A stretch of DNA of 64,000 nt from Rhinopomastus cyanomelas (taxonomy: Eukaryota > Chordata > Aves > Bucerotiformes > Rhinopomastidae). A program made the position numbers and the translations under genes. The notes beneath the pieces were generated by a model. It did no database searches. It was not told the origin of the DNA and was given only the letters and a program-made list of their open reading frames with translations. Position 1 is the first letter of the stretch. Each line of letters begins with the position of its first letter. Positions 47,216-56,812 of this stretch are shown here, in pieces. Location: the NCBI GenBank assembly GCA_013400115.1, contig VXBP01001113.1:558582-622581 (forward strand), read 5' to 3'.

Positions 47216-47561
47216 AATCTATTCAGAGGAAACTCCTAAGTCTGCACAAAGACTGATTCTGAAACAAAACTCTAAATTATAGCTTAACCTTGCACTTTTT
47301 TTTATTTAAAATGATTACGTTGAATAAAGGTGTTCCTAACATGTCTGGGGAAAAATCCACATAGCTCCGTATTGCTTAAAGAAAACGCTCTAACGTTATC
47401 TTGTTCCCATTGTAAATGGCACCAGGCCGTTAAACAAGCCAGTTAAGTAACTCACCAATTTGCTAGCCATCCTGCCAACCAGAAGCCAGCCCGGTTCTTG
47501 GGTAATCAGATAATTGCACTTTACATTTTCAAATAACTTAACAAGCAGGAGCTAATTAATG
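47216..47561. other. Unique AT-rich non-coding DNA
   Basis: The block has AT-rich sequence with TTTTTTTTATTTAAAATG near 47299 and several TTAAC/GTTAA words. No gene or repeat is recognised. Confidence 0.4.
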
Positions 47562-47665
47562 TCCACAACACCCTGGTGTTAGGGATGGTTACTTCCAACT
47601 TACTGCTAGGGAAACTGAGGCAAAGAGCTCTGTCCCAAGCTACAAAACCCAGCCAGAGTAAAGGA
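47562..47665 (-). repeat. MIR-like ancient SINE relic
   Basis: TCCACAACACCCTGGTGTTAGG, then TGCTAGGGAAACTGAGGCAAAGAGCTC and CCCAAGCTACAAAACCCAGCCAGAG match the reversed MIR order: an ACAACCCTGTGAGGTAGG-type start, then GGAAACTGAGGCACAGAG, then CCCAAGGTCACACAGC. This is the best preserved of the four relics here. Confidence 0.65.
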
Positions 47666-48954
47666 AGACCTAGAAGAAATTCTGGTTAACCTCTAGACTT
47701 ACAGGGGGAAAAAGATCACATATTCAAGATCACTATCTTAGTTAGCCAAGAGCCCTCAAATGCCCAGCTAAAAATGTTTGAGATGGTTTAGCATGGAGTA
47801 AAAAGGAAGCAGCACTGAAACTTGTATTTAAGTATACTTTAGATTCTTAGGCCGTACCATCAAAGAGTGAAATGCTACCATTTTCCTAATGGAAATAAGT
47901 TTTAAGCCCTGAAATAGGAGTGGATGACAAGCAGAACCTTGCAGTTATCTTTATGCAAATTTTCTTCAACATTTGAGGCACTTCAGTACAAATTTCTCCC
48001 AACAGAGGGAAAATAAAGACCAAAATAAAGACTGAAGGACCAAGGCCACACCAGCAGAAGTTCTGCAGGACAGAACAGACAGTACAATGTTGTAGATATT
48101 CTGCTCCCTCCTCTTGAAAATCAGAGTGAATTTTTCCAAGTACAGGTTGCAAAAAAGGTACTTTCTCCAGTAATTGGAATAATCAAATAATTATTGTCCT
48201 CCAACCAAAACAAGGTATTTTATTGAAGTGTTTTGATCCAACTTGAAGATATAAAAGGAGGATCATAAAAAATATTGTAACTATGCCTTAACCATTTGTA
48301 ATCCTTCAGCTGAGCTCTGCAACCTACTTTTGGCCTCTGTGAACTGTAGAGTCAAGGGGCACCATACAGGTGATGCAAACTAGTATATTTTTTCCTCCTG
48401 GATGGGGCAGGCTCAAGTGGGGCTCCCAAGCAGCTATATGAGATTAGCTAATGGGAAATAACTTCTTATACTGTGATGCACTTGCAATAAGTGACACCAA
48501 GTATTTGCTTTAGGCTTACCCCTCATGCTAATGCCATTAAAATGGTGTGGCTCAGCAGTTCCCAAAGGGATTATCACGATCCTCCATTTGAGGACCTCCT
48601 CATTTGACTGGCCCTTTAGCTGCAATTTGATCTGCAGAATGGGTGTTAAGCTCACCGATTGTCCAGTGAGGTCACCTCCATGCACAGACTGCTTCTCCTT
48701 ACGAAACATCTTCAGCAGATTTTGCAAAAGAGAGTGAAAAAAATATTGACACAGATTCTTTACTCTGTCCGGCCTGCAGAACTGTCAGAGGTCTCTTGGG
48801 AAGCCTAGCCATTTCCTGCACCTCCAAGGCTCACAGAGCTGTTTGTCCACTGTGCATGAGGAGCAGGCTAGTAAGATGGCCAAGAACCATGAAGTGGCCT
48901 CCTGCAGCAGAAAAACCTGTGTGAGGATATGTGAAAAATAACCCTGACTTGCTA
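47666..48954. other. Unique non-coding DNA without a recognisable feature
   Basis: No repeat or gene is recognised. The segment is moderately AT-rich. Confidence 0.45.
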
Positions 48955-49490
48955 ATCCTAGCTGTGAGCAAACAATTAGCAGGAAGCAGAGGCAAACAGG
49001 AAAGCTGATTTAATTATGTGACACTGATACAGCCAGTGAACTGGAGGGGAGGGAAGGGGGGAGGCAAGGAGGGGGGGGCCGGGGATGTGGGGTCAAAACA
49101 GTTTGTAAAAATCTGTTTCACAAAAGCTGTTGTTCCCCTCGGGGCAGAGAGAGATTACCGTGGCTCAGTGTCTATCAAACACGGGAAGAGAATAGAGCCA
49201 GGGGCAATGAGACAGCTTCTGAGTATGAAGGGCCCTTCTTCTTCTCCGCAGCAACCAGCAGCCTGCCAAAGAATTCCTGTAAGCTCTCGGTGCTTTGTGT
49301 GCCTGCCTGGGCTGTGGGCAGCACTGCAGCAGGCCTGCCTATTGTCGGCAGGGCTCAAAGGGAGCAGGGCAGAGAAAAGGGGAGCTGGGGGGAGGAAAAG
49401 GGCTTAAGGGGGCTTGTTGTTATCAAAGCTGCAGAGGTTATTGTGCTGGAGTATAATCACGCTTCTCCTGAGCCCCTTCAGTTGGCTGTT
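48955..49490. promoter_or_regulatory. Candidate conserved non-coding element around a G-rich core
   Basis: AT-motif sequence (ACAATTAGCAGG at 48972-48983; TTTAATTATG at 49009-49018) is followed by a G-rich core and then by a repeat-free stretch with sites such as TAGTTTG-type GTTTGTAAAAATC (49100-49112), GTTATCAAAGC (49420-49430), an LEF/TCF-like word, and GTATAATCACGC. It has no tail or truncation marks of a transposon. Function as an enhancer is inference. Confidence 0.3.
49043..49096 (+). other. Potential G-quadruplex-forming tract
   Basis: Within 54 bases there are at least six runs of three or more G (GGGG, GGG, GGGGGG, GGGGGGGG, GGGG, GGGG) separated by short loops, which satisfies the usual G3+N1-7 pattern on the plus strand. 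Confidence 0.65.
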
Positions 49491-49721
49491 AATGGAGGCA
49501 CTGCAGGGAGACTGAGAGTGGGATTTGCTCCATGTACACTGGTTGGGGTCTCCCTCTGCACACACTTTACTTGCTCACACTCCCTAGCTCAGAGCAGGCA
49601 CATGTGGAGGTAGGCAGGTGGCCCTTAACTCTCCTTTCCCATATCTACTAGCATCCAAAGACACCTGCCAGGGGAGCTGTCTAATGTCTCTTCCCACCAA
49701 TACACCTGCAATAGACACAGA
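49491..49721. other. Unique DNA left of a CR1 copy
   Basis: No feature is recognised. The segment abuts the CR1 truncation point at about 49722. Confidence 0.4.
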
Positions 49722-49970
49722 GCGCACAAGCTGGAACATAGGAGGTTCCATGTAAATACAAGAATGCACTTCTTCACAGTGAGGGTGATGGAGCACTGGA
49801 AAAGGCTGCCTAGGGGGTTGTGGAGTCTCCTTCTCTGGAGACATTTAAAACCCCCGTTGATATGTTCCTGTGCAACTTGGTCTATGTGATCCTGCTGTGG
49901 CAGGGGGATTGGACTAGATGGTCTTTCGAGGTCCCTTCCAATCCATAATGTTCTGTGAATCTGTGATCCA
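49722..49970 (+). repeat. CR1 LINE, 3'-terminal copy of about 250 bases
   Basis: The copy starts at GCGCACAAGCTGGAACATAGGAGG within the ORF2 C-terminus. It continues with AGGAGGTTCCATGTAAATA, GTGAGGGTGATGGAGCACTGG and TGATCCTGCTGTGGCAGGGGG and ends in TTCTGTGAATCTGTGATCC. It is of the same young subfamily as the 23.6 and 54.25 kb copies. One run of about 80 codons remains open only on the antisense strand, which has no meaning. Confidence 0.95.
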
Positions 49971-51211
49971 CACTTAGACACACACACTAACCTACTGGCC
50001 ACTCACAGGTTCAGAGGTAAACACATGCACAGCCAGATAGATCCACAAAAACAGCAAACAGTACATCATTGAAGGCATCCCTGCAGCCAGATGTATAGAT
50101 ACCTGATGGCCCATATGCAAACCCTCACCATCTGAATGCCAGCCCTTAACCCAAACACACAAAGTCAGATAAACCAATGCACAACAGTCTGTAGGCACAC
50201 TTTTACTAACATGAGCAAGTGAGAACATCTCAATACCCTGTCTTGGAGATCATAAGAGCACGGCAGAGTTAGCAGAAAAAATGCTAAGACACGTGTAATA
50301 CATTACCTGTATGACAAGAAATGAGAAGGTAAAGTGTCCTGGTGAGCGGAAACTCTCGGGAAAGGGCTTGTGAGCAGGAGTCTCTTGTCAGCAGTTTTGC
50401 GAATACTGATGCTGCATGTCATGAACTCCCAAAACACCGTGCTCCAAACACCTTGACTGACCAGAGGAAAGGCGTGTCACTGAAACTGGGACGTGTCCCA
50501 AGGGATCAAAGAGTCAGAGTAAGCAGGGTGAAACAGCCAGATCCCCATTCAAACTCTGGTCTGACTTGGGTTATGGACAATTGAGCCCTAATAGGAGGCA
50601 GTTCAAAGAGCCTGGCACACAAGTCCCACAGTCTTCATGAAGGATCCAGCCTCTTGCCATGGCACCCAAGCTGTCAGACATGAAATCACAAAAGAAACTT
50701 TTAATGGGGATCAAATACTCTATCTCCTTATTTCCAAAAGCTTGTGCAGGGAAAGTATCAATCAAAGGCCCTCCAAAGCACTGTACAGAGGGAGATGTCA
50801 CGTGTATCAGACCCATAGCCAACAACCTGGGTGGAAATGAAGAATCACAGAGTCCCACTTCTTACACTAAGATTGGCCATAAAATGAAAATCACAAAAAA
50901 ATTTCAGCAAAGTCTCCTCCTTTCTGGACCAAGAAATTTTCTTCACGCTCAACTCAACCAGGTTGGTAGCAGCTCTGCTTCACAGTGGCCAAACCCACAC
51001 CTAACCACAACTCTGGTCAAAACAACCTCCACCCACCTACTGTGGGTAGTGAAGAGTTGGTGCATTATACAGCACAGACTGTCCTATTCGGAGGGTGGAG
51101 CCCCACTCTTCAGTCCCAAGGAGATGACTCACGCTTCAGCCCAGTGCTGATTCACCATATCAATGCTAGTCACACTCTGCCCAGACTCACACTCACGTGT
51201 AAGAGACACGT
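49971..51211. other. Unique non-coding DNA without a recognisable feature
   Basis: The longest frame (50659-51150 plus, 163 codons) has no recognisable domain or signal. I see no repeat. Confidence 0.45.
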
Positions 51212-51230
51212 GCACACACACACACACACG
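51212..51230. repeat. (CA)n microsatellite, about 9 units
   Basis: This is a GCACACACACACACACACG run, flanked on both sides by CACGTG/ACGTGT-like words. Confidence 0.85.
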
Positions 51231-51469
51231 TGTACACATGTGGGACAAGAGTAATTCAGCACCTTCTTCATCCCCTCTCCCAATCCTACCCCATCACCCG
51301 GTAGATGCTGCTGAGCCAGTCTAGGAAGGCAAACGGGGAACTGGGAAGAGGGAGGAAGAGGTACCCCAAGAGGGAGAGCAGCAGCCTCCAACAAACCTGG
51401 TAGAAAAAGTAGGGGGGCTGAGGCTGTGGGGGAGGGGATGTAGGCAAGGCAGGGAGGGCTTCTCATTGT

Positions 51470-51825
51470 GAGGGAAATTTTATTTTTAACAGATGCTAAG
51501 GCAGATGGCACAGAATTAACAGAAAATGGGAGAGGAAAAAAGAGGAAGAACATTACTGGCTCCAGAGAGAGTGGACATTAAAAAAATAAAGAATAAGGGA
51601 ATGAAAACAAGTTTAAGTACTCTCTCCAGAGGAGGGGGGGAGGGAAAGCGCGAGGCAGAGCAGGGACGAAGCAGCGTGATAATAACCAAAGGCGTGAAAT
51701 TGCAAAAGTAAAATTTGTGGCACTCGGGAGGGGCTGATAAGGCCCCAGCTTCATTGCAAAACTCACTCAGAAATTACTGATGTGATGTTTTAGCCTTTAT
51801 CATTAATAATAATCGAGAGTGGGAA
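51470..51825. promoter_or_regulatory. Candidate conserved non-coding element
   Basis: Repeat-free segments GGGAAATTTTATTTTTAACAGATG, GTGATAATAACCAAAGGCGTGAAATTGC and TTTATCATTAATAATAATCGAG carry TAAT cores and retained CpGs. GGCTGATAAGGCCCC (51731-51745) contains a GATA core. The 51.8-52.2 kb purine tract begins immediately after it. This is a compositional call. Confidence 0.3.
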
Positions 51826-51839
51826 GCGGGGTGGGGGTG

Positions 51840-52225
51840 CTTGAAACAAAGAGAGAGAGAAATCGTGTGAGCATCTGAAACCTGGGGAAGGAGCAAGAGG
51901 AGAGCTGGGGGAGAGGCACAGGGGGACAGGATCAGAGCAAGGGGTCCAAGTGAGTGAGGAAAGAGATGAGAAAGAAAGGAAGGGAAAGCTGAAAAGGGAA
52001 AAGCAAGAAATGCCAGCCAAGAAAAAAGAGGAGGAAGGTTAAAGGACATGAGGAGAACAAAAGGGAAAGGCAAAGAGGAGTTATGGAAGAAAACACCAAA
52101 AAGTGAGATGGAGAGCAAAAGGTGGCTGGTTGGGAGAAAAGGATGAATGAATGGAGAAATTATAGCAAAGATGAAATAGTGGAAGAAGACAGACTGCAGG
52201 ACAGGGAGTAAGAGAGGGGGAGACA
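51840..52225. repeat. Long purine-rich low-complexity tract (plus strand)
   Basis: About 385 bases consist mainly of A and G, with GAGAGAGAGA, GGAAAGGGAAAAGC-like and GGGGGAGACAAAGAG words. The 170-codon minus-strand frame at 51774-52286 is simply the pyrimidine complement (Ser/Leu/Phe/Pro) and is not a gene. Confidence 0.7.
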
Positions 52226-52810
52226 AAGAGATATGGCCCTGCCACTCTCCTCCCAAATTAATAGAGGATACATCAACCCAAGCCACTAAAAGAGAGCTAT
52301 TATGAATGGGTTAGTCACAGGTGGAGTTAAAGGCCTACAGAGGGATATTAGCCAAAATTGAGTGGCTTTTAATTTCTTTCTAACGAGAGATTGTGGCTGG
52401 GGAGCCAGACAGTGCCTGGGCTTAGCTAGGCCTGAAGGCAGCTAAATGCAGGAGCCGGCAGCTTCCCACAGCCACAGTAAACCACAGGCGAGCTGACCTG
52501 TGCAGTACACGCAGTGAGGTGGAAAAGGCACACGCGAGCTGACCTGTCCACTCTGCACGGTGAAATGACACAGCCTTACGTGACAGCGTGGGGACGCGGA
52601 CCAAGCTGGCTGGGACTCGCTGGACCACTCTGCCTTCTCTCTGCACCGGTACGGGGCTGTGTGGACAGAGAGAGTACGAAGGTTTCACAACGCATCGGTG
52701 AGTTGGGTGGGGATTTGCCCTGCCCACTGGGGCTTTGCTTTTTACTGGAAGATCCCCCTGCACTGCAGCCTGCTCATTGCCCTCCTGGAGAGACTGGGTA
52801 CATTTGACAC
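52226..52810. other. Unique DNA with a conserved-looking AT-rich patch
   Basis: GGAGTTAAAGGCCTACAG and GAGTGGCTTTTAATTTCTTTCTAACG at 52320-52390 resemble regulatory DNA, but the patch is short. The rest, including a moderately CpG-bearing part at 52490-52690, shows no gene I recognise. Confidence 0.35.
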
Positions 52811-52910
52811 AAGACCAGGACATCTGGGTTCTATTTCTGGCTCTGCTGCTGGCAATTCACCACATTTCTCCATTTCCCCATCTGCTATCTGGGAATAATG
52901 CAGTATTGTT
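52811..52910 (+). repeat. MIR-like ancient SINE relic
   Basis: AAGACCAGGACATCTGGGTTCTATTTCTGGCTCTGCTGCTGG, then CATTTCTCCATTTCCCCATCTGCTATCTGGGAATAATGCAGTA track forward MIR: the CTGGGTTCGAATCCCAGCTCTGCCAC segment and the TTTCCTCATCTGTAAAATGGGGATAATA segment. The order and spacing are right. Confidence 0.65.
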
Positions 52911-54249
52911 AAAACTAAGCACTTAAAAATGACCATATCCCCATTCCAAAATCATCAGATTTTGTTAAAAAAACCCAACATGACACCTTCAAGAAGGATA
53001 CAGCCATGTGCCACAGGACTCACACTTTTGGAGAACCTGGCCTATGGGACTGCTTTTGATGCTCTTCTACAAGAGTTCAAAAGCAGTATCTTTCTTTTCC
53101 TGAGCTTAAAGCTCACAGATCATGTGGACACATGATATTGGGATGATGTGAAAAAAACCAAAATCCAGAACTAGTAATAGTAAGTAACAGGAATTTCTTT
53201 TTCCTCTAGAGACATGTGCAACTTTTCCATGAAAGCCTCTTACTTCCCAAAGCATCAATTCATTAAAACTAAAGAGAGGGGTTCATTTCTAAAAACTCTC
53301 TTTCCCTGAAGCAATTTCAGAGAGGGGAAACAAAAACCCACGAAAAAAGTTGTGGAACCATGGCAACATCCAGCTCTGACATTTTCTAAACAAAGACATT
53401 TGCTTTATGACTGAAAATGACTTTTCATTTTTAAGTTCTAGACCATTTAGGCTTAAAAGGGACTTCCAAATGGTAAAAGAGTTGCACTGGGAACAAAGTA
53501 TTTCATGTGATCCAATAGAAAATTTTGAGGCTAGGGTATAAGGAAAGGGAGATAGGGTCAGGATGGGAACCAAATTACTCCTTTGTGGAATCATTACATA
53601 TTTTTACTTCTTATCCAAATTGGGAGCAGAAGTAACTGCAGTTTACAAATTCTCATAGAAGAAAAATTATTTCCTGCCTAGATCTCCATCTATATGAGAT
53701 GTTTTAAGAACTGCAGATAGTATCTGCTAAGCACTCTTAATTTGTGTATTTATTTCACCCACTGCCCACATGATCCAGTCTGAATAACCCCCATGTACAT
53801 TTTCTTGTCATTGCCGTTCGAATACATGTCTTTGCCTTTTCCAGGCTGAGCCCATGCTTGCTTGTGATGGTGATGGAATTCACTAAGGAGTGGATGTGCT
53901 TTCAGGTAAAAGACACAAACCAGATGAGCTGGAAAGTGTGTGACCTCTGAGCCAAAAAAAACACTCATGCAGATTATACGTGAAGGCACTTCTGCAAATC
54001 AGGGTGAACTCACATGACAGCAGCATAGAAGGACGGTGATTTTACAGGTACATGTGATTACACAGGCGGTGCCATTTATGGGACATGCATTACATGTACT
54101 AAGTCATAAAACCCCACAGAAGCTGCTCGTAGTGCATGGGACGTCACATTTAATCTGGTAGCAACAGCCATGTCTAATGAACAGGAGTCAGATCTAGAAA
54201 TCAGCTGCTAATTCATCTGAGGGGAATCCAGAAACTTGAAAGACAACAA
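52911..54249. other. Unique non-coding DNA without a recognisable feature
   Basis: No repeat, RNA gene or exon is recognised. Confidence 0.45.
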
Positions 54250-56812
54250 ATCACAGAATCACAGAATCACAGAACATTAGGGATTGGAAGGGACCTTGAA
54301 AGATCATCTAGTCCAATCCCCCTGACACAGCAGCATCACATCCCACAGGAACACATCCAGGTGGGTTTTAAACCTCACCAGTGAAGGAGACTCCACAACT
54401 CCCCTGGGCAGCCTGTTCCAGTGCTCTGTCACCCTCACTGTGAAGAAGTTCCTTCTCATATTTATATGGAACCTCCTGTGTGCCAGCTTACACCCATTGC
54501 TCCTTGTCCTATCACTAGATGACATTGAGAAGAGCCTGGCTACATCCTCCTGACACCCACATTTACAAACATTTATATGTCACCACATATTTATAGACAT
54601 TAATGATGTAACCCCTCAGTCTCCTTTTCTCCAAGCTAGAGAGACCCAGCTCCCTCAGCCTTTCCTCATAAGGCGGCTGTTCTAACTCCCTTCATCATCC
54701 ACATTGCTCCGCACTGGACTCTGTCCGGCAGCTCCGTGTCCTTCTTGAACTAAGGGGCCCAGAACTGGACACAATACTCCAGATGTGGTCACACCGGTGC
54801 AGGGGAGTGGTGGAGAAGAACCTCTCTCAATCTGCTAACCACCCCCTTTCTAATCCACTCCAGGATGCCACTGGTCTTCTTGGCCATAAGGGCATGTTGC
54901 TCTTGGTCATTCTGCTCTCCACCAGGACCCCCAGGTCCCTTTCTCCTACACTGCTCTCCAACAGGTCAGTCCCCAACCTATACTGGTACCTGGGGTTGTT
55001 CTTGCCCAGATGCTAGACTCTACACTTGCCTTCATTAGAGTTCATTACATTTCTCCCCACCCAGCTCTCCAGCCTCTCCAGGTCTCGCTGAATGGCAGCA
55101 CAATCTGCTGAGGTGTCAGCAACACCAACCAGCTTTGTGTCATCAGCAAACTTGCTGACACTGCACCCTAATCCCTCATCCAAGTCATTAATGAATAGAA
55201 CCGGTCCCAGTACTGACCTTTGGGTGACTCCACTAGATTCAGGCTTCCAACCAGACTCTGCCCCATTGACCACTACTCTCTTGCTTCTATCCTGCCTGTT
55301 CACGATCCACCTCGCTACCTGATCATCCAGTCCACGCTGCCTCAGTTTGGCTGTGAGGATGCTGTGTGAGACTTTGTCAAATGCCTCACTCAAGTCAAGA
55401 CAGACCACATCCACCGCTCTGCCATCATCTAGCCACCTGGTTATGCCCTCACAAAAGGCCATCAGGTTGGTCAAGCATGACTTCCCCTTTGGTGAAGCCA
55501 TGCTGACTGTCCCTAATGACCATCCTGCCCTTGATGTGCCTGAAGACAGTATCTAGAACAAATTGTTCCATCACCTTTCCTGGGATGGAGGTGAGGCTGA
55601 CCGGTCTATAGTTACCTGGGTCCTCCTTCTTACTTTTTGAAGACTGGACTGACATTTGCTATCCTCCAGTCCCTAGGCACCACTCATGATGCCAATGACT
55701 TAGCAAAGATGGTAGAGTGTGGCCTAGCAATGACTTCCGCCTTCTCCCTTAGCACTCACGGGTGCATCCTATCTGGGCCCATGGATTTGTGCACATCCAA
55801 CTTGCTCAACTTATCCCTAACCCAGTCCTCATCAACCAAGGCAGGCTCCTCTCTTGCTTTGACTTCCCCTGGAGTCTCAGCAGTCTGGGATTTGATAACA
55901 GGACAGTCCCCAGAAGTATAGACAGAGGCAAAGAAAGTGTTGAATATCTCTGCTTTCTCTGCATCCTCTGTCTTCAGAGCACCCACCTCATTCAGCAGGG
56001 GCCTACATTGCCTCTAGGTTTAGTTTTACCTGAAATGTATTTGAAGAAGCCATTTTTGTTGCCCTTGACCTCTCTTGCAAGGTTTAATTCCAAGGAGGCC
56101 TTGGCTTTCCTAGTTGCATCCTTACATTCTCTCACTAGAGCCTTATAATCATCCCAAGTGGCCATCTCCTCCTTCCATGACCTATAGACTTTCTTTTTCC
56201 TCTTGAGTTTGCCCAGCAGCTCCCTGTTTAACCACACAGGTCTTCTGGCTCCCTTCGTTGACTTCCTTCCAGTTGGAATGCTCTTGTCTTGGGCTTCAAA
56301 GAAGTGGTCTTTGGCCCTGCTGAAGCCCAGGGCTGTGACTCTGCTAGCTATTCTGTTCCTACCACATGAGACCCTGAACTCCACCATCTCATGGTCACTG
56401 CAACCAGGGCTGCCCTCAACCTTCACTTCTTCAGCCAGACCTGCCTTGTTGGCGAGTACAAGATCCAGCAACACTCCTCTCCTAGTGGGGTCCACCATTG
56501 GCATCAGGAAATTGTCACCAATGCACTGGAGGAACCTCCTGGACTGCGGATTGCTGGCTGAGTGGGTCTTCCAGCAAATATCAGTGTAGTCAAAATCCCC
56601 CATGAGAACCAGGGCCTGTAGCTGTGAGGCTGCTGTCAGCTGCCTGTAGATCTCATCAACTTCCTTGTTCTGATCTGGTGGCCTGTATTAAACACCCACG
56701 ACAGTGTTACCCATGGCAGCCTGCCCCTTAATCTGCACCTACAAAGTCTCAACTCTGTCTTCATCTGTCCCTGGACAGAACTCAATACATTCCAGTTGCT
56801 CTCTCACGTAAA
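54250..56812 (-). repeat. CR1 LINE, longest copy in the window (about 2.56 kb), 5'-truncated
   Basis: The 3' end at the left has three reversed tail units (TCACAGAATCACAGAATCACAGAAC). Moving right come the 3' untranslated region, the ORF2 C-terminus, the reverse transcriptase with its catalytic box at 55139-55150, the linker and the C-terminal part of the endonuclease, which fades at about 56812. A full avian CR1 is about 4.5 kb, so ORF1 and the first part of the endonuclease are missing, as expected from incomplete reverse transcription. It belongs to the same subfamily as the copies at 20.7, 23.6, 24.9 and 49.7 kb. Confidence 0.96.
54304..56812 (-). pseudogene. CR1 ORF2 (endonuclease C-terminus plus reverse transcriptase), disrupted
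   Basis: ORF2 of CR1 encodes an APE-type endonuclease and a reverse transcriptase that together drive target-primed insertion. Visible motifs, 5' to 3' on the minus strand, are the YRPPDQ segment, MGDFDYTDICWK near 56600 (the GDFN motif), SDHEMVEF (the catalytic SDH motif), GNYRPVSLTS, FDKVSH, GWKPESSGVTQ and the intact FADDTKL box at 55133-55150. Lesions are in-frame stops at 56739-56741 and 56688-56690, a one-base frameshift near 55995-56003, a TGA at 55756-55758, a frameshift near 55495 and a TAG at 55013-55015. It cannot make a full protein, though its catalytic dyad survives. Confidence 0.9.

Noticed and set aside
51774..52286. 170-codon minus-strand Ser/Leu/Phe/Pro-rich frame resembling membrane protein
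   Set aside because: It is the complement of a low-complexity purine tract, so its hydrophobicity is an artefact of pyrimidine-rich codons.
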